DNA of 14,143 bases, taken from Fidelibacterota bacterium. GTDB taxonomy: Bacteria > Marinisomatota > Marinisomatia > Marinisomatales > TCS56. Shown here one piece after another: positions 6,976 through 13,915 of this stretch. The position numbers were made by a program, and so were the translations under genes. How positions within the stretch are numbered: position 1 is the stretch's first letter; every line of letters begins with the position of its first letter. The stretch spans positions 1 to 14,143 of the forward strand of contig DAOWAH010000019.1 in NCBI GenBank assembly GCA_030634675.1. Reading direction: 5' to 3'. Under the pieces are notes generated by a model, which worked only from the letters and a program-made list of their open reading frames with translations, was not told the DNA's origin and made no database searches.

Positions 6976-8988
6976 ATGCGCTTAGTGTCACGTTATTTCG
7001 GCTTAATTCTGCTGACAGCACTTTTTATGAACTGCACCGCAACTGACGAGGAAAATATGCTATCCTACGGAGCCTTCGTTCACGGTAATCGAACAACTTT
7101 CAAAATACTGGCTCCCCGGGCTGAACAGGTTCATCTGGTAATCTTTGAATCTCCAGAAGCTGCCACCGGACGCGAGCATTCCATGACCAAAGATGCGGCC
7201 GGAGTCTGGAGGCTCACCCTCAAGAATGCCGGCTACGGCACTTATTACGGTTATCGCCTGGAAGGTCCGCCTCCAGTTGATCCGGCAGTAATTGTGGCCG
7301 ATCCCTATACTAAAGCGGCGGTCACCCAAAACAGTTATCGACACGTGGCTAAATCGCTGGTTGTATCCGATGATTTCGACTGGGAAGGCGACGAACCGCT
7401 GAAGCTCGATCCCAGGGATGCTATCATCTATGAAATGCATGTACGGGATATGACTGCCCATCCGACCGCCGAATCCGGTTCGGCCGGTACTTATCTTGGG
7501 CTAGTCAATCCCAATCAGCGCGGCGGAATTGCCCATATCAAATCCATGGGATTCAACGCCGTGGAATTGCTGCCGGCTCAGGATTTCGCCAACGTGGAAG
7601 TGCCTTTTAAAGATAAATCCACTCCGGTTTACAACACCTGGAATCCTTATGCCCGCAATCACTGGGGTTACATGACTACCTTCTTTTTCGCACCAGAAAC
7701 CTATTATGCCAGCGATGGAACCGACCAACCGGGCGTCTGGAACGGCACCGATGGGCGGGCGATTACAGAATTTAAAACGATGGTGAAAGAATTCCATAAA
7801 CAAGGTATCGCTGTGTTGATGGATGTGGTTTACAATCACGTTTCCAATTACGATTATCATCCGTTTAAATATATTGATCGGGAAAAATATTTTCGGTTGG
7901 ATGAAAAGGGCGAATATCTGGCCATCAGTGGCTGCGGCAATGATACCCGCACCGAAGAACCGTCTGTGCGACAGTTGATTTTAGAAAGCGTGAAATACTG
8001 GCTGAAAGAATATCATATTGACGGCTTCCGCTTTGACCTTGCTTATCTGATTGATAAGGAGACCTGCGAATTGATCTTGGCCGAAGCCAGAAAAATCAAT
8101 CCCAATGTTATTATCATCGCCGAACCCTGGGGCGGTGGCTACGATCCCAACGGTTTTTCCGACATCGGCTGGGCGGCCTGGAACGATCAATTCCGTAACG
8201 GCGTCAAGGGGCAGAACCCCCACGACGGACTGGGCTTCATCTTTGGTAAATGGCAGGGTGGCAATGATCAGGCTTCGCTGCAACGATACGTTTCCGGATC
8301 GTTACGGGGCAACGGCGGACAATTTAAGGAGAGCACCCAGTCAGTCAATTATCTGGAATCCCACGATGATCACACCATGGGTGATTTCATCCGTCTCGGC
8401 AGCAATCTGGTAAAAGAAGATCAAGTTATTACCGACCACATGACTAACGCTGAAGTGTGGGACAGACAACTGGCAATCAATAAACTGGCTGCCCTGTACC
8501 TGCTCACCAGCCAGGGTCAGGTGATGATCCACGCCGGGCAGGAATGGGGACGCAGCAAAGTTATCGCTACCACTAACGCACCCGATGACCATGTAGGTTT
8601 GATCGATCATAATTCTTATAACAAGGATAATGAAACCAATTGGCTCAACTGGGATGAAAAAGACCAAAATCGGGAGTTGGTGGAATATTATCACGGTTTG
8701 ATCGAACTGCGTAAAATGTTTCCTGAATTTCGTCGCAGTCAGCCGGCGGACTACCAGTTTACAATTCCCGATGGGAATGTAGTGGTAGTCTATCAGTTGA
8801 AAGAAAAACTATTTGTAGTTCTGAATGGTGAGCAGAAAAAACAAATCACTGTTAAGCTACCCAAAGGAAAATGGCATTTACTGGTAGATGGTGAATCGGT
8901 CAATTTGAATGCGAATGAAATTTTTACCGGTAAAGTAACCGTCCCAGCTACCAGCGGGATGGTTTTTTGCAAATTTAACAACGAGTAA
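6976..8988 (+). CDS. GH13 debranching enzyme (pullulanase/isoamylase-like) with CBM48-type N-terminal module, probable lipoprotein
   Basis: A 670-residue glycoside hydrolase. The N-terminus (MRLVSRYFGLILLTALFMNC) looks like a lipoprotein signal with Cys20, although FMN before Cys departs from the strict lipobox. A CBM48/E-set module covers about residues 29-130 (FKILAPRAEQVHLVIF, YGYRLEGP, ADPYTKA), followed by the barrel opening with IIYEMHVRDMT, a signature of pullulanase/isoamylase-type enzymes. GH13 regions: D283VVYNH288, GFRFD354 (nucleophile), IIAE383PW (acid/base), ESH463D464. Region III as AEPW is more isoamylase/GlgX-like, while region IV resembles type I pullulanases (ESHDNHT-like). 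The classical pullulanase YNWGY motif is replaced by NHWGYMTTFFFAPE. Likely acts on alpha-1,6 branches of glycogen, amylopectin or pullulan. A purine-rich AAAAGAGAT precedes the ATG. It forms a unit with the next gene, 15 bases downstream. Confidence 0.87.
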   Translation: MRLVSRYFGLILLTALFMNCTATDEENMLSYGAFVHGNRTTFKILAPRAEQVHLVIFESPEAATGREHSMTKDAAGVWRLTLKNAGYGTYYGYRLEGPPPVDPAVIVADPYTKAAVTQNSYRHVAKSLVVSDDFDWEGDEPLKLDPRDAIIYEMHVRDMTAHPTAESGSAGTYLGLVNPNQRGGIAHIKSMGFNAVELLPAQDFANVEVPFKDKSTPVYNTWNPYARNHWGYMTTFFFAPETYYASDGTDQPGVWNGTDGRAITEFKTMVKEFHKQGIAVLMDVVYNHVSNYDYHPFKYIDREKYFRLDEKGEYLAISGCGNDTRTEEPSVRQLILESVKYWLKEYHIDGFRFDLAYLIDKETCELILAEARKINPNVIIIAEPWGGGYDPNGFSDIGWAAWNDQFRNGVKGQNPHDGLGFIFGKWQGGNDQASLQRYVSGSLRGNGGQFKESTQSVNYLESHDDHTMGDFIRLGSNLVKEDQVITDHMTNAEVWDRQLAINKLAALYLLTSQGQVMIHAGQEWGRSKVIATTNAPDDHVGLIDHNSYNKDNETNWLNWDEKDQNRELVEYYHGLIELRKMFPEFRRSQPADYQFTIPDGNVVVVYQLKEKLFVVLNGEQKKQITVKLPKGKWHLLVDGESVNLNANEIFTGKVTVPATSGMVFCKFNNE

Positions 8989-8990
8989 CC

Positions 8991-8995
8991 GGAGG
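8991..8995 (+). promoter_or_regulatory. Shine-Dalgarno site of the holin-like gene
   Basis: GGAGG two bases after the debranching-enzyme stop and eight bases before the ATG at 9004; strong site that supports translation of this small gene. Confidence 0.75.
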
Positions 8996-9003
8996 AAGTT
9001 AAA

Positions 9004-9264
9004 ATGAAATTGAATACCAAAGCTTTCGCCCTGACCTGTGGACTGGTCTGGGGAATCGGATTAATGTTGATCACCTGGTGGATTATACTAATAGATGGCG
9101 CCACGGGCGAAATAACCTTCATCGGCAAGGTCTATCGCGGCTACAGTATCAGCTTCGGCGGCAGTTTAATGGGTTTGGTCTGGGGCTTGATCGACGGCGC
9201 CATCGGTGGTGCAATTCTGGCCGGTATTTATAATTATTTCGCTGGTCGTTTTTCCCGGCAATAA
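9004..9264 (+). CDS. Small two- to three-helix membrane protein, 'bacteriophage holin'-labelled family
   Basis: An 86-residue protein with one hydrophobic helix at about residues 8-30 (LTCGLVWGIGLMLITWWIILI), a polar segment containing GATGEITFIGKVYRGYSIS, and a Gly-rich hydrophobic region at about 50-80 (GSLMGLVWGLIDGAIGGAILAGIYNYFAG). Similar short proteins are widely deposited as 'bacteriophage holin', but the genes usually sit alone on chromosomes and nothing phage-like is near here, so a lysis role is doubtful. It has a strong ribosome site and is probably co-transcribed with the debranching enzyme. The two WG(I/L)-G motifs suggest an internal repeat of helix-packing elements. A second, broken copy of its 3' end lies at 10778-10880. 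Confidence 0.75.
   Translation: MKLNTKAFALTCGLVWGIGLMLITWWIILIDGATGEITFIGKVYRGYSISFGGSLMGLVWGLIDGAIGGAILAGIYNYFAGRFSRQ
9160..9264 (+). repeat. Left copy of a ~103-bp imperfect direct repeat (3' end of holin-like gene)
   Basis: This segment matches 10778-10880 with, by hand count, about 11 substitutions and one single-base indel. The repeat covers the final third of the small membrane protein gene, including a run of 27 identical bases ending in the FAGR codons. It is the intact partner. Confidence 0.8.
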
Positions 9265-9272
9265 AAATGTAG

Positions 9273-9292
9273 GGACAACTCATGAGTTGTCC
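9273..9292. repeat. Perfect 20-bp palindrome downstream of the holin-like gene
   Basis: GGACAACTCATGAGTTGTCC equals its own reverse complement, beginning eight bases after the stop codon at 9264 and preceded by TGTAG. It may act as a weak hairpin terminator or be one of the dispersed palindromic elements (REP-like) common in such genomes; no T-run follows. Confidence 0.7.
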
Positions 9293-9297
9293 GCGCC

Positions 9298-9311
9298 ACG
9301 TAATATTACGT
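9298..9311. repeat. Perfect 14-bp AT-centred palindrome
   Basis: ACGTAATATTACGT equals its own reverse complement and lies between the holin-like gene and the Rossmann gene, 78 bases before the latter. It could be a dimeric-regulator operator for the cassette or a recombination scar; GTAC is repeated three times in the 25 bases that follow. Confidence 0.6.
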
Positions 9312-9388
9312 ACCGTATGTACCATACTTAGTACGATTGTGTCAGATAAAACAATTTTAGCCTACAAAATTCAATATGGGTCTGGTTT

Positions 9389-10063
9389 ATGAAAGTAATT
9401 ATTTTTGGTGCAACCGGCATGGTTGGACAATGCGTTTTAACGGAATGTTTGAAAAGTACGTTAATAAAAGAAATATTGCTGGTCGGCAGAAAAAGCTGTG
9501 GGGTGGAAAACAGCAAAATCAAGGAGATTATTCATAATGATTTTCTTGACTATTCGGAAATTGAAGCGGATTTGCAAGGTTATGACGCTTGTTTCTATTG
9601 TCTCGGTGTATCTTCGGTTGGTATGTCCAAAGATAAATATTATGATATTACTTACAACTATACCATAGCCGCCGCGGAAGTATTAAGCAGGCAAAATCCC
9701 AATTTGCGGTTTGGGTTTATTTCGGGTGCCGGCACCGATGAAAAAGAAAGTAGCCGGACCTACTGGGCACGCGTGAAGGGGAAAGCGGAAAATGTATTGC
9801 GCGATTACCCGTTTAAAAGTCTATCGCTGTTTCGCCCGGCCTATATCAAGGCATTAGCCGGAGTTCAACCATCATATTCATTAAATAAATATTTTGACTG
9901 GTTGCTCTATCCGGTATTGAAAACATTATTCCCCAAAACAGTGATTACCTCCGAAGAGCTGGGGCTGGCAATGATAAATTCTATCTTTCAGGAAGAAAAA
10001 GTGAAAATCATTGAAAATCCAACTATCAGGGAGCTGGCCTACTGTGAGGTGGGATCGCAATAA
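9389..10063 (+). CDS. NAD(P)-binding Rossmann-fold protein (NAD-dependent epimerase / NmrA-like atypical SDR)
   Basis: A 224-residue cytosolic protein. It opens with the dinucleotide-binding loop VIIFGATGMVG (G7, G10, G13; GxxGxxG) typical of atypical and extended short-chain dehydrogenases. LVGR (residues 31-34) supplies the Arg that in this group often contacts the NADP phosphate, which points to NADP as cofactor (inference). The region ISGAGT (111-116) followed by Y125WARVKGK132 takes the place of the Ser..Tyr-x3-Lys catalytic set but with altered spacing, and FRPAYI (148-153) matches the usual strand after the active site. Similar proteins are annotated as NAD-dependent epimerase/dehydratase or oxidoreductase. 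Substrate unknown. Composition is visibly more AT-rich than the GH13 genes, and it precedes the flavodoxin with 22 bases between, suggesting a redox pair in one transcript. Confidence 0.85.
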   Translation: MKVIIFGATGMVGQCVLTECLKSTLIKEILLVGRKSCGVENSKIKEIIHNDFLDYSEIEADLQGYDACFYCLGVSSVGMSKDKYYDITYNYTIAAAEVLSRQNPNLRFGFISGAGTDEKESSRTYWARVKGKAENVLRDYPFKSLSLFRPAYIKALAGVQPSYSLNKYFDWLLYPVLKTLFPKTVITSEELGLAMINSIFQEEKVKIIENPTIRELAYCEVGSQ

Positions 10064-10074
10064 CCACAACCATC

Positions 10075-10079
10075 AGGAG
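10075..10079 (+). promoter_or_regulatory. Shine-Dalgarno site deciding the flavodoxin start
   Basis: AGGAG, six bases before the ATG at 10086. The frame extends left into the preceding gene (to 10011), but this site and the signal peptide that begins at 10086 select the later start. Confidence 0.75.
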
Positions 10080-10085
10080 CAGCAG

Positions 10086-10721
10086 ATGCTACAAGCTAAC
10101 GGACTCGCCATATTATTATTAATTGGTTGCAGCTTAACAATTCTGGCCTGTGATGCGCAGACCAATGAAAAAAAAGAATCATTTATCAGCGGTAAAACCG
10201 CGGCAAAAGCTTTAGTTGTCACTTATTCCTATACCGGGAATACCAAGGCAGTTGCCGATGAAATCATTAACCGGTTCAAGGCTGATCCCGTGACCATTAT
10301 GGCAAAAGATTACGATGGTTTCAGCGGGGGCATGCGGGCCAGCTATGATGCCTGGACTGAAGTAATTCTTACCACCATCGAACCGGAAACAGTGGATATG
10401 AGTCAATATGATTTAGTTTTTTTGGGATCACCAATCTGGTGGTATAGACCGGCTGTCCCGTTGTGGACATTTGTTGAAAAAAATGATTTTACCGGCAAGA
10501 CAGTTGTCTTATTCAATACATTTAACAGCCGGTTCAAGTCAGAGTATATTGAGGAATTCAAAAGCTTAGTTGAAAAGAACGGTGGCCAATTCACGGACCA
10601 TTTGTATGTCAAACGCGGACGCTGGTACGCTCAACTCAGCAAAGCGGAATTACTAGAAAAATTTAATACACAGTTAGATATCGAAGAAGAAAGTTACAAT
10701 AGTATAATTTCTAATCAGTGA
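10086..10721 (+). CDS. Probable lipid-anchored flavodoxin-family protein
   Basis: A 211-residue protein with an N-terminal hydrophobic stretch (residues 6-21, ending ILAC) and Cys22, reading as a lipoprotein signal, then a short linker rich in Lys/Glu and a flavodoxin fold. The FMN phosphate loop is clear: VVTYSYTGNTKAVA, with S48, T50, G51, N52, T53. The second flavin loop region is LGSPIWWYRPAVPLW (113-127), with W118/W119 in the position where aromatic residues stack on the isoalloxazine ring. The fold resembles the Flavodoxin_4 group. Family members carry electrons at low potential or act in quinone/iron reduction; the export signal implies a role at a membrane outside the cytoplasm. It follows the NAD(P)-binding gene in an AT-rich pair. 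The stop codon lies inside a 7-bp inverted repeat. Confidence 0.85.
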   Translation: MLQANGLAILLLIGCSLTILACDAQTNEKKESFISGKTAAKALVVTYSYTGNTKAVADEIINRFKADPVTIMAKDYDGFSGGMRASYDAWTEVILTTIEPETVDMSQYDLVFLGSPIWWYRPAVPLWTFVEKNDFTGKTVVLFNTFNSRFKSEYIEEFKSLVEKNGGQFTDHLYVKRGRWYAQLSKAELLEKFNTQLDIEEESYNSIISNQ

Positions 10722-10734
10722 ACTGCTCACTGAT
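10714..10734. repeat. Inverted repeat overlapping the flavodoxin stop codon
   Basis: ATCAGTG-AACTGCT-CACTGAT, a 7-bp perfect stem with 7-base loop; the gene's TGA (10719-10721) sits at the stem-loop boundary. It is followed by AAAA and not by T, so it does not look like a classical terminator for the + strand. Confidence 0.5.
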
Positions 10735-10738
10735 AAAA

Positions 10739-10770
10739 CCCGGCCCTGACCTTTAACCCCGCCAGCCGGG
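10739..10770. terminator. Possible hairpin terminator, better oriented for the minus strand
   Basis: CCCGGC (10739-10744) pairs with GCCGGG (10765-10770). On the minus strand the second arm is followed directly by TTTT, a rho-independent-like layout that could stop read-through from the large amylase gene; on the + strand no T-run follows. The loop of about 20 bases weakens the case. Confidence 0.3.
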
Positions 10771-10777
10771 CCACAGC

Positions 10778-10880
10778 GGTAGTTTTATGGGGCTGGTATG
10801 GGGGTTTGATCGACGGTGCCATCGGTGGTGCGATTATGGCCGGTATTTATAATTATTTCGCTGGTCGTTTTACCCGGTAA
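10778..10880 (+). pseudogene. Frameshifted 3' fragment of the holin-like membrane protein gene
   Basis: The fragment reads GSFMGLVWG, then needs removal of one T within 10805-10807 to continue as LIDGAIGGAIMAGIYNYFAGRFTR and TAA (10878-10880). That is the last third of the protein encoded at 9004-9264, which reads GSLMGLVWGLIDGAIGGAILAGIYNYFAGRFSRQ. Left of 10778 the similarity fades within about 15 bases and no start codon or first helix is present, so this is a truncated, inactive copy. Together with the intact gene it brackets the Rossmann and flavodoxin genes. Confidence 0.85.
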
Positions 10881-10891
10881 TGAAAATATAA

Positions 10892-10905
10892 ACCGTTGAA
10901 ACGGT
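10892..10905. repeat. Short hairpin ACCGT-TGAA-ACGGT
   Basis: A 5-bp stem with a TGAA loop. A competing arrangement, AAACCG (10890-10895) with CGGTTT (10909-10914) followed by further T residues, would act as a weak + strand terminator after the pseudogene. Confidence 0.45.
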
Positions 10906-10927
10906 CAGCGGTTTTTCCCTTTACTTA

Positions 10928-10947
10928 CCCACGGTTGAAACCGTGGG
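10928..10947. repeat. Strong hairpin CCCACGGT-TGAA-ACCGTGGG
   Basis: Eight perfect base pairs closed by a TGAA loop, the same loop as in the neighbouring hairpin at 10892. High GC and symmetry suggest a REP-like dispersed element or a transcript-end hairpin. Confidence 0.65.
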
Positions 10948-10985
10948 CTGTTTAATAATAAATGATGATAATTGGTCAGATAGTA

Positions 10986-11006
10986 AGGCCACGGCGCACC
11001 GTGCCT
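10986..11006. repeat. Hairpin just downstream of the type IX amylase stop
   Basis: AGG-CACGG-CGCA-CCGTG-CCT with one bulged C (10989): eight pairs in all. It starts 10 bases past the minus-strand amylase stop, so a 3'-end stabilising or terminating hairpin is plausible; no long T-run follows on the minus strand. Confidence 0.5.
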
Positions 11007-11016
11007 CTACGATAAA

Positions 11017-13914
11017 TTATTTTAACAACACCAGCTTCTTCGAAATGGTGCTCTGTTCAGTTTTCAACGTGTAGATGTACATACCGGCTGAAACAGGCGT
11101 ACCGCTCTGGTTCCGGCCATTCCAGGTGACCGAATGCCAGCCGGCAAGCTGTCGGTTGTTTATTAGTGTTACCACTTCCCGTCCCAGTAGATCATGGATC
11201 GACAGGTTAATCTTACCGGCAAAGGGCAGGGCAAAATCAATCCGGGTGGACGGATTAAACGGATTGGGGTAATTCTGACTTAACTGAAATTCAGTCGGTA
11301 CTTCAATCTCAAGCGGGTCCGCGTCCAGCAATCCCGGTTCTAGTGGGGTTAAATATTGATCAGTATAAATCCGTAATTCGCCAGGTGCCAGACTAATGGG
11401 ATCGGACGTGCCGGTAACGATTGCACTGTCACCACTGAAATACTCGTACCAGGTGCCGGTATAATAGAAATTGGGCGTAATCGCCTGAGGAGTCACCCCA
11501 AAATTCCCGAGAATGATTACATTCATTTGACTGTGCGACAGGCGGATTTTCTTCAGACCATCGCTGCGTCCCAGGTCCAGACTCACGGTAGTTGCAGCAC
11601 TGCGAAAAACCTCATTTTCCCGGCGCAGCTTCAGCAAGGCCTGCCAGGTCTTGTACAACCGGAAGCGATCCGGGTCTTGCATATATTCCCAACGGGGTTG
11701 TTTTACACCCAGGCGACCACCGAAATTTATTGAAACATCGTAACCCCGCTCGCCGAATTGCCAGATCATCTTGGGTCCCGGCAAAGTCAGGAAAAACCCG
11801 GCTGCCAATTTCATACGTTCAATCGCGATCACCAAGTTTTGAATATCATAACCACCACTGCTGTTGCCGTACTGCAGATTTTTATACATCAACCGTTCTT
11901 CATCGTGGCTTTCCATATAAGTCACCAGGTGCGGTTCAGACCAGCCCCGGGTGCCGTAAAAGCCCCAGGAAAAATCGGATCCGCCACTGGAATGCCAGCC
12001 CATGGTCGCTTCATTATAATTATAATTGGAATTGCCCCAGATCAGCATGCCGTAGTCAGCCAGTTCCCGCTCTTCGTTATTCGGGGCAAAATGTTCCAGA
12101 ATTATATAGGCGCTGCTGTCCGTGGTCCAGATCTGATCGGCCATCCGTTCCAGAATCGCTTTCCGAGCCGCATCATAACTGCTACCATCTCCAGGGGTAT
12201 TAGTAAAACCCTTGGTGAAATCAAACCGGAATCCATCAACCTTAAATTCTTCAATCCAGTAGCGATTCACCCGATCTACAAACGCCTTAGTGTGACCACT
12301 GGCGTGATTGAAGTCGTAGCCCCAGGAATAGACAGGATTCGGCGATACCTGGTTGTACCAGGGATTATTGGCGGCCGGCCGATTCAGATCGTTATTCCAG
12401 TACAGGCGAACCAGAGGCGACTGACCGTAGGAATGATTCAAAACCATATCGATTAAAACAGCCATTCCGCGGCGATGACATTCGTCTATCACCGCTTTCA
12501 GGGCATCAGCCGGACCGTAATATTTATCCGGAGCGAAATAAAACGAAGGATTATAGCCCCAACTGGAATTGCCTTCAAATTCATTGATCGGCATGAATTC
12601 CACAGCGTTAATACCCAGCCGGTCTAAGTAATCCAGGGTATCAATCAGGGTCTGGTAATCGTGGCGTTCGATAAAATCCCGCAGCAGCAGCTCGTAGATG
12701 ACTAGGTCCTTGGCCGGGGGCGGCTGGAAAGTATCACTGTAAACCCAGTTGAAAGGGGTCTGACCGGTTTCCAGAACCGCCACTGCTGCCCGGGTCATCC
12801 CATCCGGGTAAGGTTTAAGATTCGGATAGGTTTCGGCCGGAATGCCCCACTGACCACTATCGTTCCAGGGATCAAGAATTTTAGCAGTATAGGGATCAGC
12901 CACACGGATTTCCCCATCCACCAGGTATTGAAAAGCATATTCAGTCCCCGGAGAAAGGCCATTGATTGTAATCCACCAGAGCGTACTATCCGCATGATTG
13001 GAATGGCGGTGCATGAAAAAAGTCGTATCTACTTTCCAGTCATTGAAATCACCAATGGCATAAATATAATCTTTATACGGTGCAAACAGCGCCAGCGTGA
13101 CGGTGTTGTAATCCACATAATTTATGCCTGGTTTGGCCCCGGCCGGTGGTACAGCAACTACAGGAACAGGATTAACCATCAATACAATTGCTGTTGAATC
13201 AACGACACCGGTACTGTCCTGAGCTTTAATCCGGAATTCATAAGGGCCGGTACCGTGAGCAGCTGCAATGAATTGATAACCCAGTGTATCGGTCGTATCA
13301 GCGGCAATGATAACGTTATTCATAAATAACGTCAGAGAATCCAGCGGGGACGATTGATTTACCACTGTAGTCAACACATCTATGGTATCTCCCAGCCCCA
13401 CAAACAATGGTGAACGCAATGGGTGGCCAAAGGCGACATTAACCTGGGGATAGATAAAAATAGCACTGATTGCAGTGTCATAGATATCGAGATAAATATC
13501 AGAACCGTCTGCCATACGACCGGTGCTGGACTGGTCGCTATTTTTGAAAACAAAGGCGATCTTCAGGATTTGCTCATTGGCAGGGCAACCTAAATAATCG
13601 CGGGGATACCCAATCACCAATTTATACAGATCGGTTCCAACCGATTCGAGTTTGGTTCTGGGCACGCTCTCGGACCAACCGCCGGCGACATATCGCCAAT
13701 CGGTGGTAGAAGTACTCAAATTGGTAATTATACCAATATGCGTAAAAATATCGCCGGTATAGCCCATAAGTCCCTGATCACCGAGAGTAGCATCGTAAAA
13801 AACGACAATTGAATCCCCTTCCGTCGGGAAAGCCGGTTCGGAAGACACCGGATTCTGCGCTGATCCAAGCGCAATCAGAAGTGCGAGGAACAGTATGCTT
13901 TTGCCTAATTTCAT
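11017..13914 (-). CDS. Secreted multidomain GH13 alpha-amylase with type IX secretion C-terminal sorting domain
   Basis: A 965-residue exported enzyme. Signal peptide about 1-19 (MKLGKSILFLALLIALGSA). Next come an N-terminal beta module (about 33-146; GLMGYTGDIFTHIG, YKLVIGYP) common in Bacteroidota amylases and likely glucan-binding, an Ig-like segment (about 150-248), a CBM48-like module (about 268-345; AIGDFNDWKVD, FQYLVDGE), the GH13 barrel (about 400-760), an all-beta C domain (to about 855), then the sorting domain (875-965) with LSQNYPNPFNPST, SIHDLLGREV, SAGMYIYTL and terminal KKLVLLK. Catalytic regions: D489MVLNH494, GFRFD565 (nucleophile), ILE607H (acid/base), ESH670D671. SWGYNPSFYFAP (451-462) resembles branching/isoamylase-type subfamilies. 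A GAGGA site overlaps the end of the upstream gene, which stops one base before this ATG, so coupling is likely. It should be released or surface-bound and depolymerise starch or glycogen. Confidence 0.92.
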   Translation of the reverse strand: MKLGKSILFLALLIALGSAQNPVSSEPAFPTEGDSIVVFYDATLGDQGLMGYTGDIFTHIGIITNLSTSTTDWRYVAGGWSESVPRTKLESVGTDLYKLVIGYPRDYLGCPANEQILKIAFVFKNSDQSSTGRMADGSDIYLDIYDTAISAIFIYPQVNVAFGHPLRSPLFVGLGDTIDVLTTVVNQSSPLDSLTLFMNNVIIAADTTDTLGYQFIAAAHGTGPYEFRIKAQDSTGVVDSTAIVLMVNPVPVVAVPPAGAKPGINYVDYNTVTLALFAPYKDYIYAIGDFNDWKVDTTFFMHRHSNHADSTLWWITINGLSPGTEYAFQYLVDGEIRVADPYTAKILDPWNDSGQWGIPAETYPNLKPYPDGMTRAAVAVLETGQTPFNWVYSDTFQPPPAKDLVIYELLLRDFIERHDYQTLIDTLDYLDRLGINAVEFMPINEFEGNSSWGYNPSFYFAPDKYYGPADALKAVIDECHRRGMAVLIDMVLNHSYGQSPLVRLYWNNDLNRPAANNPWYNQVSPNPVYSWGYDFNHASGHTKAFVDRVNRYWIEEFKVDGFRFDFTKGFTNTPGDGSSYDAARKAILERMADQIWTTDSSAYIILEHFAPNNEERELADYGMLIWGNSNYNYNEATMGWHSSGGSDFSWGFYGTRGWSEPHLVTYMESHDEERLMYKNLQYGNSSGGYDIQNLVIAIERMKLAAGFFLTLPGPKMIWQFGERGYDVSINFGGRLGVKQPRWEYMQDPDRFRLYKTWQALLKLRRENEVFRSAATTVSLDLGRSDGLKKIRLSHSQMNVIILGNFGVTPQAITPNFYYTGTWYEYFSGDSAIVTGTSDPISLAPGELRIYTDQYLTPLEPGLLDADPLEIEVPTEFQLSQNYPNPFNPSTRIDFALPFAGKINLSIHDLLGREVVTLINNRQLAGWHSVTWNGRNQSGTPVSAGMYIYTLKTEQSTISKKLVLLK

Positions 13915-13915
13915 A

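Larger units (their letters stand above)
10881..11016. other. Non-coding interval rich in hairpins
   Basis: Between the pseudogene and the stop of the large amylase (minus strand). It contains at least three hairpins of different sequence at 10892-10905, 10928-10947 and 10986-11006 and no credible ORF. One of them, or their combination, probably ends minus-strand transcription from the amylase. Confidence 0.6.

Noticed and set aside
9004..10880. A prophage remnant, suggested by the holin label
   Set aside because: There is no endolysin, integrase, terminase or structural gene, and the neighbours are metabolic and redox genes.
11592..12456. Long plus-strand ORFs (203 and 232 residues) inside the type IX amylase gene
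   Set aside because: Both are antisense shadows; their compositions (clusters of Ser/Pro/Arg, or of Ile runs) are not protein-like and no motif or ribosome site is present.
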